DNA from: Streptomyces wuyuanensis
GTDB lineage: Bacteria; Actinomycetota; Actinomycetes; Streptomycetales; Streptomycetaceae
Length of the DNA stretch: 64,000 nucleotides
Assembly: GCF_900103455.1 (NCBI RefSeq)
Contig: NZ_FNHI01000020.1
Location: 62,001 to 126,000 of the forward strand
Reading direction: 5' to 3'
Shown here one piece after another: positions 7,784-16,239 of the stretch (its first letter is position 1; every line of letters starts with the position of its first letter). Under the pieces are notes generated by a model, which saw nothing but the letters and a program-made list of their open reading frames with translations, was not told the origin of the DNA and searched no databases. The translations under genes were made by a program, and so were the position numbers.

Positions 7784-9262
7784 ATGGGACGAGACGTCCC
7801 GGCGCTGGTGTTCACCCGTGACGACCGCCGTCGGTACCGGAACAAGATGCAGGACTGTCTCGACACCTTCGCGCTGATGCTGCGCGAGTCACGGTTCGAG
7901 TCGGAGAGGCCGCAGGTCGGCCTGGAGATCGAACTGAACCTCGTCGACAGCGCGGCCGAACCGGCGATGCGGAGCACCGACGTGCTCGAGGCGATCGCCG
8001 ACCCCGCCTGGTCGAGCGAGCTGGGCCGGTTCAATCTGGAGATCAACATTCCACCTCGCCGGCTGACGGCCGGCGGCCCCGACGCCTGGGAGCAGGAGAT
8101 CAGGGACGCGCTCAACCACGCCGAGGACCGGGCCGCGCAGGTGGGCGCGCACCTGGCGATGGTGGGGATCCTGCCGACCCTGCAGCAGAAGGACGTGGGC
8201 GAGGCGGCGCTGTCGGAGAACCCGCGCTACCGGCTGCTCAACGAGCAGGTGTTCGCCGCCCGCGGCGAGGACCTGCGGATCTCCGTGGACGGCGTGGACC
8301 GGCTGCGGACGTACGCGGACACGATCACGCCCGAGGCCGCCTGCACGAGCACCCAGTTCCATCTGCAGGTCTCGCCCGACGAGTTCGCCGGGTACTGGAA
8401 CGCGGCACAGGCCATCGCGGGCGTGCAGATCGCCTTGGCCGCGAACTCACCTTTCCTCTTCGGCAAGGAGCTGTGGCGGGAGACCCGGATCCCCCTGTTC
8501 GAGCAGGCGACCGACACCCGGCCCGAGGAGATCAAGGTGCAGGGCGTGCGGCCGCGGGTGTGGTTCGGCGAGCGGTGGATCAACAGCGTCTTCGACCTCT
8601 TCGAGGAGAACCTGCGCTACTTCCCCGCCCTGCTGCCGCTGTGCGACGACCAGGATCCGAAGGAGACGCTGGAGGGCGGCGACATCCCGGAACTGTCCGA
8701 ACTCACTTTGCACAACGGGACCATCTACCGCTGGAACCGCCCGGTGTACGCGGTGACGAACGACCGGCCCCATCTCCGCGTGGAGAACCGGGTGCTGCCC
8801 GCCGGGCCGACGGTCGCCGACGTCCTGGCCAACGGCGCGTTCTACTACGGCCTCACCCGTGCCCTGGTCGAGGAGGAGCGCCCGGTGTGGTCGCGGATGT
8901 CGTTCTCGGCCGCCGAGGAGAATCTGCACACGGCCGCGCGGCACGGGATCGACGCCCGTCTGTACTGGCCCGGCATGGGCGAGGTGCCGGTCGCCGAACT
9001 GGTGCTGCGGCGTCTGCTGCCGCTGGCGCACCGGGGTCTGGAGCTGTCCGGGATGGACGCGCAGTGGCGGGAGCCGCTGCTGGGGATCATCGAGCAGCGT
9101 TGCGTCACGGGCCGTAACGGGGCCGTGTGGCAGGCGGAGATGTTCCACCACATCAACAGCACCGCCCATGTGTCCCACCACGAAGCGCTGCGGCGGATGA
9201 CCCAGCAGTACATCGACTACATGCACCTCAACGCGCCCGCGCACACCTGGCCCGTCGACTGA
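7784..9262 (+). CDS. Glutamate-cysteine ligase family 2 (GCS2/YbdK-like) protein
   Basis: The ATG at 7784 follows GGGAGG by 4 nt; the open frame continues upstream to 7595 but without a better start. The 492-residue product belongs to the ATP-grasp-like carboxylate-amine/glutamate-cysteine ligase 2 family. Its signatures include VGLEIELNLVD near the N-terminus, LGRFNLEINIPPR, ACTSTQFHLQV, ALAANSPFLFG, and HLRVENRVLPAGPT. These supply the glutamates that bind Mg-ATP. EgtA, which makes gamma-glutamylcysteine for ergothioneine, is a distant relative, but no egt genes are nearby. This long (~490 residue) actinobacterial subgroup has no established substrate that I know of. It appears monocistronic. 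Confidence 0.85.
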   Translation: MGRDVPALVFTRDDRRRYRNKMQDCLDTFALMLRESRFESERPQVGLEIELNLVDSAAEPAMRSTDVLEAIADPAWSSELGRFNLEINIPPRRLTAGGPDAWEQEIRDALNHAEDRAAQVGAHLAMVGILPTLQQKDVGEAALSENPRYRLLNEQVFAARGEDLRISVDGVDRLRTYADTITPEAACTSTQFHLQVSPDEFAGYWNAAQAIAGVQIALAANSPFLFGKELWRETRIPLFEQATDTRPEEIKVQGVRPRVWFGERWINSVFDLFEENLRYFPALLPLCDDQDPKETLEGGDIPELSELTLHNGTIYRWNRPVYAVTNDRPHLRVENRVLPAGPTVADVLANGAFYYGLTRALVEEERPVWSRMSFSAAEENLHTAARHGIDARLYWPGMGEVPVAELVLRRLLPLAHRGLELSGMDAQWREPLLGIIEQRCVTGRNGAVWQAEMFHHINSTAHVSHHEALRRMTQQYIDYMHLNAPAHTWPVD

Positions 9263-9436
9263 GCGGCCCGGCTCGAGCCCGCAGCGGGCCCCGGCACGGC
9301 GGGGCGGCCGCGGCCGAGAGGCGCATCACGAGCGGCGGCACAGGAACAAACGATCGGTTACCGTCGTGGGGATGGCCACGGCCCGCAGGACCGTGGCCCG
9401 ATGCGTCCCCGCAATGGATCGATCCGAGTGCCGCCC

Positions 9437-10204
9437 ATGCACGCTTCTTCCCGCACCGTTCCCACCGCTCTCGCCGCAGCCCTCGTCGTCGTGCTGGCCG
9501 CCGGCTGCACCACCGCGTCCGGCGGCGCCCGGGCGTCCGACAAGCCCGCGGCAACCGCCGGCACCTCGTCGGCGGCCGCCCCGGCACCGGAGTCCCGCCC
9601 CTCCACCCCGCCGCCGCCGTCGACCGCCCTCGACCCGGCTTCCGTCCCGTCCGCCGGCGCCACCCCGAGGCCGCCCGGCGGCGCACGCACGCAGCCGGCC
9701 GAGCTGGGCATCCCGTCGATCGGCGTCGCGGACCTGCGCGTCGTCCCGTACGAGGGGACCACCGACGACTGGCCCGGGACGCGCATCCAGGACCGCGGCG
9801 TGGCCGCCAGCCCCTACGGCGAGCGGGGCGGGGTCGGACCGGGCGAGGTCGGCAACTACCTCGTCACCGCGCACCGGCTGTCCGCCGGCGGGCCGCTGCG
9901 CGACCTGACGTCGCTGGGCGTCGGCGATCCGGTCCTCCTGACCTCGGGCGGCAAGATCTACGAGTACCGGATCACCGAGCACCGGACGACGTCCTTCCGG
10001 TCCGCCCGGTCACTGGCCGAGCAGCGGGCCGCGGTGCCGGGCTTCCCGGGCAGGACCGCCACACAGGCGATGATCACGATCTCCACCTGCGCCACACCGG
10101 AGGACAACGCCGCGGGGAACTTCTGGCGCGACGACCGGAACAACCCGGAGCACCGGATCGACCGGGTGGGCGTGCTCACGGACGTGCGCGACGCCGCGGG
10201 CTGA
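9437..10204 (+). CDS. Sortase-domain lipoprotein (class E-like)
   Basis: The N-terminus carries a lipoprotein signal with lipobox LAAGC (Cys24), so the protein should be lipid-anchored outside the membrane rather than held by a transmembrane helix. A Ser/Pro/Ala-rich linker leads to a sortase beta-barrel with the catalytic triad visible: His146 in TAHR, Cys218 in STCATP, and an Arg at 240 or 243 (HRIDR). Sortases join proteins to peptidoglycan or to each other. No protein with a sorting signal is encoded beside it, so its substrate is unknown. Class is uncertain; the YEGTTDDWPG block and TAHR (in place of the usual AGHR) point to the actinobacterial class E-like group. The start has a weak ribosome binding site; GTG at 9428 is an alternative. 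Confidence 0.85.
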   Translation: MHASSRTVPTALAAALVVVLAAGCTTASGGARASDKPAATAGTSSAAAPAPESRPSTPPPPSTALDPASVPSAGATPRPPGGARTQPAELGIPSIGVADLRVVPYEGTTDDWPGTRIQDRGVAASPYGERGGVGPGEVGNYLVTAHRLSAGGPLRDLTSLGVGDPVLLTSGGKIYEYRITEHRTTSFRSARSLAEQRAAVPGFPGRTATQAMITISTCATPEDNAAGNFWRDDRNNPEHRIDRVGVLTDVRDAAG

Positions 10205-10220
10205 CCGGCCGGAGCGGGCT

Positions 10221-10244
10221 CCGTGCCGCGGCCAAGCGGCACGG
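10221..10244 (+). terminator. Hairpin terminator after the sortase gene
   Basis: CCGTGCCGC and GCGGCACGG form a perfect 9-bp stem around a 6-nt loop, 17 nt past the sortase stop codon. It separates the sortase from the hydroxylase operon. Confidence 0.7.
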
Positions 10245-10256
10245 TCGCGGGGCGTG

Positions 10257-10285
10257 TTGCGCCGATCTAGAGTTGGTCATATCAG
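10257..10285 (+). promoter_or_regulatory. Candidate promoter of the molybdenum hydroxylase operon
   Basis: TTGCGC (10257-10262), a 17-nt spacer and TATCAG (10280-10285) resemble a housekeeping -35/-10 pair. They lie in the only AT-richer stretch between the terminator and the first gene, with transcription expected to begin about 40 nt before the ATG at 10331. Confidence 0.4.
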
Positions 10286-10330
10286 ACAAAACCGGCTGGT
10301 ATTCCCTGCCCGGGCCCCCTGGGAGGGCCG

Positions 10331-10810
10331 ATGAACCGTATCTCGGTGACCGTGGACGGCGTTGCCTACCAGGACGATGTGGAGCCGCGGCTGCTGCTGG
10401 TCCACTATCTGCGGGACCGCCTGGGACTGACCGGCACCCCCATCGGCTGCGACACCGGCAGCTGCGGCGCGTGCACCGTCGAACTGGACGGCCGCAGCGT
10501 CAAGAGCTGCTCGGTGCTCGCCGTCCAGGCCGACGGCGGCGAGGTCACCACCGTGCAGGGGCTCGGCGCCCCCACCGGTGGGCTCGACTCCCTCCAGAGG
10601 GCCTTCCACGAGAAGCACGCACTCCAGTGCGGCTACTGCACACCCGGAATGATCATGGCTGCCCGGGACCTCCTCAGGGAGAATCCGGACCCCACTCCCG
10701 ACGAGGTGCGCCACGGCCTCGAGGGCAACCTCTGCCGGTGCACGGGCTACCAGAACATCGTCCAGGCGGTGCTGGCGGCAGCCCGCGAGGGGCAGGAGGC
10801 CAGGACATGA
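10331..10810 (+). CDS. 2Fe-2S subunit of a molybdenum hydroxylase (CoxS-type)
   Basis: This 159-residue small subunit carries electrons from the molybdenum centre to FAD. Both iron-sulfur clusters are complete: the plant-ferredoxin-type set Cys40, Cys45, Cys48 and Cys60, and the second set Cys100, Cys103, Cys135 and Cys137 (QCGYC and LCRCTGY). GGGAGG precedes the ATG. Its TGA overlaps the ATG of the large subunit, so the two are translationally coupled. The gene order here is S-L-M, unlike the M-S-L order of the classical CO dehydrogenase operon of Oligotropha. Confidence 0.95.
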   Translation: MNRISVTVDGVAYQDDVEPRLLLVHYLRDRLGLTGTPIGCDTGSCGACTVELDGRSVKSCSVLAVQADGGEVTTVQGLGAPTGGLDSLQRAFHEKHALQCGYCTPGMIMAARDLLRENPDPTPDEVRHGLEGNLCRCTGYQNIVQAVLAAAREGQEART

Positions 10811-13272
10811 CCGCCGGGCCGGCGGACCGGACGCACGAGCGGGAAGTGGGACGCGCCCGGGCCCGCAAGGAGGACGCGCACCTGGTCACGGGGCAGACCA
10901 CCTGGACCGACAACATCAGCGTGCCCGGCATGCTGCACATGGCGGTGCTGCGCAGCCCCATGGCGCACGCCCGGATCGACCGGGTCGACGTCCCCCCCGC
11001 GCTGGAGCGGCCCGGTGTCGTCGCCGCGTTCAGCGGACGCGACCTCGCCGACGGGCTGGCCTCGATGCCGTGCGTGTGGCCGGTGACCGAGGACATCGTG
11101 ATGCCCGACCATCCGCCGGTCGCCGTCGACGAGGTGCGCTACGCCGGGGATCCGGTCGCCGTGGTGATCGCCCGTGACCGGTACGCGGCGGCCGACGCCC
11201 TGGAGGCGGTCGACGTCGACTACACGCCGCTCGAGCCCGTGCTCGACCTGGAGGCGGCGCTCGCGGAGGGCGCACCGCTCGTGCACGCGGACAAGGGCAC
11301 GAACCGCTGCTACGTCTGGCCGCTGACGACCGGTGAGGACTGGGACGCCGTGCGGGCCCGGGCCGACGTGGTCGTCTCCCGGCGGTTCCTCCAGCAGCGC
11401 CTCATCCCCAACGCGATGGAACCGCGTGCCGTCGTCGTGATGCCCATCGCCGCTTCCGGCGAGTACACGATGTACTCCGCGACCCAGATCCCCCACATCG
11501 TGCGGGTGCTGATGGCGATGGTCACCGGCATCCCCGAGCAGAAACTGCGGGTGATCGCCCCGGACGTGGGCGGCGGCTTCGGCTCCAAGCTCCAGGTGTA
11601 CGGGGAGGAGGCCGTCGCGCTCGCCGTGGCGCGCACGCTCGGCCGGCCGGTGAAGTGGACCGAGTCCCGCTCCGAGGGCTACCTCGCCACCCACCACGGC
11701 CGCGGCCAGATCCAGGACGTCCAGGTCGCGGCGACCCGCGACGGAAAGCTGCTCGGACTGAAGGTCGACCTGCTCGCCGACATGGGCGCGTACCTGATGC
11801 TGATCACGCCCGGGACCCCGCTGCTCGGCGCGTTCATGTACCCGGCGATCTACAAGATGGACGCCTACGCCTTCACCTGCACCGGGGTCTTCACGACCCG
11901 GACGCCCACGGACGCCTACCGGGGCGCCGGCCGTCCGGAGGCGACGTTCGCGATCGAGCGCATGATGGACGAACTCGCCGCCGAGCTGGGCATGGACCCG
12001 CTGGAGCTGCGCCGGCGCAACTGGATCCGCCACGACGAGTTCCCGTACACCTCGATCGCCGGACTCACCTACGACAGCGGCGACTACGAGGCCGCGACGG
12101 AGAAGGCGCTGGCCCTGTTCGGCTACGAGGGGATGCGGGCCGAGCAGCAGGAGAGGGTGCGGCGCGGCGATCCGGTGCGCCTCGGCATCGGCATCTCGAC
12201 GTACACGGAGATGTGCGGGGTCGCGCCGAGCCGGGTGCTGAGGGACCTGCGCTACGCGGCCGGCGGCTGGGAGACCGCGAACGTCCGCATGCTGCCGACG
12301 GGCAAGGTCGAGGTGGTCACGGGAACGAGTCCGCACGGCCAGGGCCATGTGACGTGCTGGAGCCAGATCGCGGCCGACGTGCTGGGCGTGCCGTTCGAGG
12401 ACGTCGAGGTCGTGCACGGCGACACCCGGGCGGCGCCGCAGGGGATGGACACCTACGGTTCTCGCTCCCTGGTGGTCGGCGGTACGGCGGTCCACGAGGC
12501 GGCGCAGAAGGTCGTGGAGAAGGCCAGGAGGATCGCGGCCCATCTGCTGGAGGCCGGCGAGGACGACCTCGACTTCGCGGAGGGCGTGTTCTCGGTCAAG
12601 GGCTCTCCCGACGCGCGGCGGACGATCCAGGAGATCGCGTTCGAGGCGTTCTCCTCGCACGACCTGCCCGACGGCATGGAACCGACGATCCACGCCGACC
12701 ACGTCGTGGATCCGGACAACTTCTCGTACCCGCACGGAACGCATCTGTGCGCCGTGGACGTCGACACGGAGACGGGCCACACCCGCATCCGCTCCTATGT
12801 GTGCGTCGACGACGTGGGCCGGGTGGTCAACCCGGTGATCGTCGAGGGCCAGGTGCACGGCGGGCTCGCCCAGGGCATCGGCCAGGCGCTCTACGAGGAG
12901 GCCGTCTACGACGCCGACGGGAATCTGACGTCCGGGACGATGGCCGACTACCTGGTGCCGTCGGCGGTGGACCTGCCGGAGTTCACCACCGAGCGCACCG
13001 AGACGCCCGCCACCACCAACCCGCTGGGCGTGAAGGGCGTCGGTGAGGCGGGGACGATCGCCTCGACCCCGGCGGTCGTCAACGCCATCGTGGACGCGCT
13101 GCGCCCCCTCGGGGTGACGGACGTACCCATGCCGTGCACCCCGGAACGGGTGTGGCGGGCCATCCGGCAGGCCCGTGGCGAGGAAGACGCAGCCCCGACA
13201 GACCGGCGTCCGGAGGGCACGGTGCCGACGACGGGCCAGGCACCCGCCCCGAGCGAGGAGGGACTGGCATGA
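10807..13272 (+). CDS. Molybdopterin-binding large subunit, form II CoxL-type hydroxylase
   Basis: The start is the ATG that overlaps the preceding stop, giving 821 residues, the family norm; the frame is open much further upstream but that part is non-coding in this frame. The diagnostic motif AYRGAGR is at 370-376. True CO dehydrogenases (form I) have AYRCSFR there, with the copper-binding cysteine, so this enzyme lacks the CO-specific site. The base Glu747 (GVGEAGT) is present, so hydroxylation of an aldehyde, N-heterocycle or related substrate is plausible. Form II proteins are often labelled CO dehydrogenases, but substrate is unproven for most. The subunit should assemble with its neighbours into a dimer of heterotrimers in the cytoplasm. 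Confidence 0.95.
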   Translation: MTAGPADRTHEREVGRARARKEDAHLVTGQTTWTDNISVPGMLHMAVLRSPMAHARIDRVDVPPALERPGVVAAFSGRDLADGLASMPCVWPVTEDIVMPDHPPVAVDEVRYAGDPVAVVIARDRYAAADALEAVDVDYTPLEPVLDLEAALAEGAPLVHADKGTNRCYVWPLTTGEDWDAVRARADVVVSRRFLQQRLIPNAMEPRAVVVMPIAASGEYTMYSATQIPHIVRVLMAMVTGIPEQKLRVIAPDVGGGFGSKLQVYGEEAVALAVARTLGRPVKWTESRSEGYLATHHGRGQIQDVQVAATRDGKLLGLKVDLLADMGAYLMLITPGTPLLGAFMYPAIYKMDAYAFTCTGVFTTRTPTDAYRGAGRPEATFAIERMMDELAAELGMDPLELRRRNWIRHDEFPYTSIAGLTYDSGDYEAATEKALALFGYEGMRAEQQERVRRGDPVRLGIGISTYTEMCGVAPSRVLRDLRYAAGGWETANVRMLPTGKVEVVTGTSPHGQGHVTCWSQIAADVLGVPFEDVEVVHGDTRAAPQGMDTYGSRSLVVGGTAVHEAAQKVVEKARRIAAHLLEAGEDDLDFAEGVFSVKGSPDARRTIQEIAFEAFSSHDLPDGMEPTIHADHVVDPDNFSYPHGTHLCAVDVDTETGHTRIRSYVCVDDVGRVVNPVIVEGQVHGGLAQGIGQALYEEAVYDADGNLTSGTMADYLVPSAVDLPEFTTERTETPATTNPLGVKGVGEAGTIASTPAVVNAIVDALRPLGVTDVPMPCTPERVWRAIRQARGEEDAAPTDRRPEGTVPTTGQAPAPSEEGLA

Positions 13273-14123
13273 TCCCCGCGGCTTTCGACTACAGGCGCCC
13301 GGAGTCGGTGGACGAGGCCGTGGCCGCGCTGGCCGAGGCCGGTGAGGACGCCAAGGTCCTCGCCGGCGGCCAGAGCCTGCTCCCGATGCTGCGGCTCCGG
13401 CTCGCCTTCCCCGAACTGCTGGTGGACGTGGGCAGGATCGACGAAATGCGCGGCGTACGCGAGGAGGAGGACGCACTCGTCATCGGCGCCATGACCACGC
13501 ATCACGACGTGATGGCAGACCCACTGGTGCGGACGCACGCGGGGCTGCTCGCGGCGGCGACGGAGACGGTCGCCGACCCGGCCGTACGCAACCGGGGAAC
13601 GCTCGGCGGGTCGCTCGCCCACGCGGATCCCGCCGCGGACCTGCCCGCGGTCGTCCTCGCGCTCGACGGCGAACTCGTCGCCACCGGACCGCGGGGCCGC
13701 CGGACGATCCCGGCGCGGGACTTCTTCACCGACTACCTGCAGTCCGCGCTGAACCCCGACGAAGTGCTGGTCGAGGTGCGGATCCCGAAGGCCGGGAACT
13801 GGGGGTTCCGCTACGAGAAGTTCCACCGCGCCGCACAGGCGTGGGCGGCGGTCGGCGTGGCGGTCCTCGTCCGCACGGACGGCGGGCGGATCGCCGAGGC
13901 GAGGATCGGACTCACCAACATGGGGCCGACCCCGGTACGGGCCGCCGCGGCCGAGGCGGCGCTCGCGGGCGCGGAAGGTCCCGAGGACGTGGCGCGCGCC
14001 GCCCAGGCAGCGGCCGAGGGCACCCGACCCTCCTCGGACCTGTGGGGCTCGGCGGAGTACCGCGAGCACATGGCCCGGGTGCTCACCCGGCGGGCGGTGC
14101 TCGCCGCGGCCGGGCCGGCCTGA
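13269..14123 (+). CDS. FAD-binding subunit of the molybdenum hydroxylase (CoxM-type)
   Basis: A 284-residue medium subunit whose ATG overlaps the TGA of the large subunit. The two FAD-binding signatures are clear: AGGQSLLP (~37-44) and the TLGGSLAHADPAADLP block (~118-133). The CO-dehydrogenase-type C-terminal domain follows (GLTNMGPTPVRA). It accepts electrons from the 2Fe-2S subunit and passes them to an acceptor not encoded here. The full length and intact motifs indicate a working enzyme. Confidence 0.95.
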   Translation: MIPAAFDYRRPESVDEAVAALAEAGEDAKVLAGGQSLLPMLRLRLAFPELLVDVGRIDEMRGVREEEDALVIGAMTTHHDVMADPLVRTHAGLLAAATETVADPAVRNRGTLGGSLAHADPAADLPAVVLALDGELVATGPRGRRTIPARDFFTDYLQSALNPDEVLVEVRIPKAGNWGFRYEKFHRAAQAWAAVGVAVLVRTDGGRIAEARIGLTNMGPTPVRAAAAEAALAGAEGPEDVARAAQAAAEGTRPSSDLWGSAEYREHMARVLTRRAVLAAAGPA

Positions 14124-14137
14124 CGGGTGCCGCGCCG

Positions 14138-15085
14138 ATGAGCGGGACGGCGACCGGGCCCACGGGGGAAGCCGGCGACGGCGCGCGACGGGCCGCCGGC
14201 CCTCCGGACAGCCCGGACGAGGTGCGGCGGCGGCTGGAGAACGTCGGCTATCTCGTGGACGAGGGCCTGGCCACGGCCTGCTTCCTGGCGCTCCGGCTGC
14301 ACCGCCCGGTGTTCTGCGAGGGCGACGCCGGCGTGGGGAAGACCTCGCTCGCGGGCGCGCTCGCCGGGATGCTGGGCGCACCGCTGATCCGGTTGCAGTG
14401 CTACGAGGGGATCGACGCCTCGCAGGCCCTGTACGACTGGGACTTCCCCCGGCAGCTGCTGCACCTGCGCGCGGCCGAGGCGGCCGGGGTCACCGACGTG
14501 GAGGGGCTGGAGGCGGAGCTGTACGACCGGCGCTTCCTCGTCGAACGGCCGCTGTTGCAGGCGCTGCGGATCCAGCCCTCGGTGCTGCTCGTCGACGAGG
14601 TGGACCGGGCGGACGACGAGTTCGAGGCGTTCCTCCTGGAGCTGCTGTCGGAGTACTCGGTCACCGTGCCCGAACTCGGCACCCTGCGGGCCACCACGCC
14701 TCCCGTGGTGGTGCTGACGTCGAACCGGACGCGCGAGGTGCACGACGCGCTCAAGCGGCGCTGTCTGTACCACTGGTTCGACCATCCCGGCTTCGCCCGG
14801 GAGCTGGCGATCGTCCGCAGCCGGCTGCCCGCGGTGTCGGCCCGGCTCGCCGAGCAGGTCACCGCCCTCGTCCAGGCGCTGCGGTCGGAGGAGCTGGTGA
14901 AGCCGCCGGGAGTGGCCGAGACGATCGACTGGGCCGAGGCGCTGGACGCGCTGGGCGCCACGGAGCTGGACGCGGAGCTGGCCGTTTCGACGCTCGGGTC
15001 CGTGCTGAAGTACCGGGAGGACACGGAGCGGGCCCGGTCCATGGACCTCTCCGCGGTCCTCGCCCTGCGGGCGGCGGGGGCGTGA
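14138..15085 (+). CDS. MoxR-type AAA ATPase (CoxD-like)
   Basis: Residues 62-69 (GDAGVGKT) form the Walker A loop and LLVDEVD (~150-156) the Walker B, followed by sensor-like VVVLTSNRTREVHDALKRRC. At 315 residues it is a typical MoxR/CoxD chaperone ATPase. In the CO dehydrogenase system CoxD works with the VWA protein CoxE to insert sulfur and copper into the active site. Here the form II enzyme should need no copper, so a role in sulfuration or folding of the molybdenum centre is more likely. It starts 14 nt after the FAD subunit and ends by overlapping a possible GTG start of the next gene. Confidence 0.92.
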   Translation: MSGTATGPTGEAGDGARRAAGPPDSPDEVRRRLENVGYLVDEGLATACFLALRLHRPVFCEGDAGVGKTSLAGALAGMLGAPLIRLQCYEGIDASQALYDWDFPRQLLHLRAAEAAGVTDVEGLEAELYDRRFLVERPLLQALRIQPSVLLVDEVDRADDEFEAFLLELLSEYSVTVPELGTLRATTPPVVVLTSNRTREVHDALKRRCLYHWFDHPGFARELAIVRSRLPAVSARLAEQVTALVQALRSEELVKPPGVAETIDWAEALDALGATELDAELAVSTLGSVLKYREDTERARSMDLSAVLALRAAGA

Positions 15086-15090
15086 GGCCG

Positions 15091-16239
15091 ATGACGGCGG
15101 TCGACGGCGGCGCCGCGGTGCTGGTCGGGTTCGCGCGTGCGCTGCGCGCGGCGGGACTGGACGCCGGGCCGGACCGGGTGCAGACGTTCCTGCGGGCGCT
15201 CGACGTGCTGGGGCCGCGGCGGCGGACCGACGTGTACTGGGCCGGGCGGCTCACGTTGTGCGGCGGCCAGGACGACCTGGACCGCTACGACCGCGTGTTC
15301 GCCGGCTACTTCGGGCCGCGCGCATGGCCCGAGGGACCGCGCGCCCGGCCGCTGCCGCCCGCTCCCCCGCCGCCGCGGCTCGTCGTACGCCCGACGGACC
15401 GCGTCCCCGGCGGCGCCCGCGAGGAGGACCGGCGGCCGGGCGCGGCGGCCGCCCTCGCCAGTCCGGCGGAGGTGCTGCGGCATCGTGACGTCGCCGCGCT
15501 GACGGCGGCCGAGCGCGACCAGGTGCGGCGACTGCTGGCCGCGTTCTCGCTGCGGGGCGAGCCGCGGCGCTCCGCGCGGCTGCGGCCGGCCCGCCGGGGC
15601 GTCGTGGATCCCCGGCGGACGGTCCGGGACTGGCTGCGCCGCGGCGGTGAACCGGCGCGACTGCGGCGGCGGGCGCGTGCCGAACGTCCGCGCCGCGTGG
15701 TGCTGCTGGTGGACGTCAGCGGGTCGATGGCCGCGTACGCGGACGCGTTGCTGCGGTTCGCGCACGCGGCGGCGCACCGCGGACCTGCCGGGTCGAGGTC
15801 GGCCACGGAGGTGTTCACCGTCGGCACCCGGCTGACGCGGGTGACGGCCGCGCTGGAGCACCGCGACCCGGACGCCGCGCTGGCGGCGGTCGCCGCCGCC
15901 GTTCCCGACTGGCGCGGAGGCACCCGGCTCGGCGAGATGCTGCGGGCCTTCCTGGACCGGTGGGGGCAGCGCGGGATGGCACGGGGCGCCGTCGTCGTGG
16001 TGCTGTCCGACGGCTGGGAGCGCGGCGACCCGGCCCTCCTCGCGGCCCAGATGCGACGGCTGCACCGGCTGGCCCACCGGGTCGTGTGGGCCAATCCGCG
16101 CAAGGCGCGGCCCGGTTATGCGCCGCTGGCGGCCGGAATGGCGGCAGCCTTGCCCAGTGTCGACGCGTTCGTCGAGGGACACAGTCTGGCGGCGCTGGAG
16201 CACCTCGCCGCAGTGGTGAGAGGAGCCGAGGATGCGTGA
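15091..16239 (+). CDS. VWA-domain maturation protein (CoxE-like)
   Basis: A 382-residue protein with a charged N-terminal half and a C-terminal von Willebrand A domain. The metal-ion site DVSGS begins at Asp208, followed by the Thr of WRGGTRLGEML and the Asp of VVLSDGWERGD. CoxE proteins pair with MoxR ATPases as a chaperone complex. The ATG at 15091 lies 5 nt after the preceding stop; a GTG at 15082 would overlap it and is equally possible. The last 8 nt overlap the next gene, supporting one transcript. Confidence 0.92.
   Translation: MTAVDGGAAVLVGFARALRAAGLDAGPDRVQTFLRALDVLGPRRRTDVYWAGRLTLCGGQDDLDRYDRVFAGYFGPRAWPEGPRARPLPPAPPPPRLVVRPTDRVPGGAREEDRRPGAAAALASPAEVLRHRDVAALTAAERDQVRRLLAAFSLRGEPRRSARLRPARRGVVDPRRTVRDWLRRGGEPARLRRRARAERPRRVVLLVDVSGSMAAYADALLRFAHAAAHRGPAGSRSATEVFTVGTRLTRVTAALEHRDPDAALAAVAAAVPDWRGGTRLGEMLRAFLDRWGQRGMARGAVVVVLSDGWERGDPALLAAQMRRLHRLAHRVVWANPRKARPGYAPLAAGMAAALPSVDAFVEGHSLAALEHLAAVVRGAEDA

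Noticed and set aside
9127..10806. Upstream extension of the large hydroxylase subunit in the same frame
   Set aside because: The frame is open back to 9127 but crosses the sortase and 2Fe-2S genes; it reads as low-complexity sequence, and the ATG at 10807 gives the family length.
10747..13476. A 909-codon open frame on the - strand across the hydroxylase large subunit
   Set aside because: Composition (His/Arg/Val/Asp-rich, no motifs) is that of a shadow of the large subunit gene, which has full motif support.
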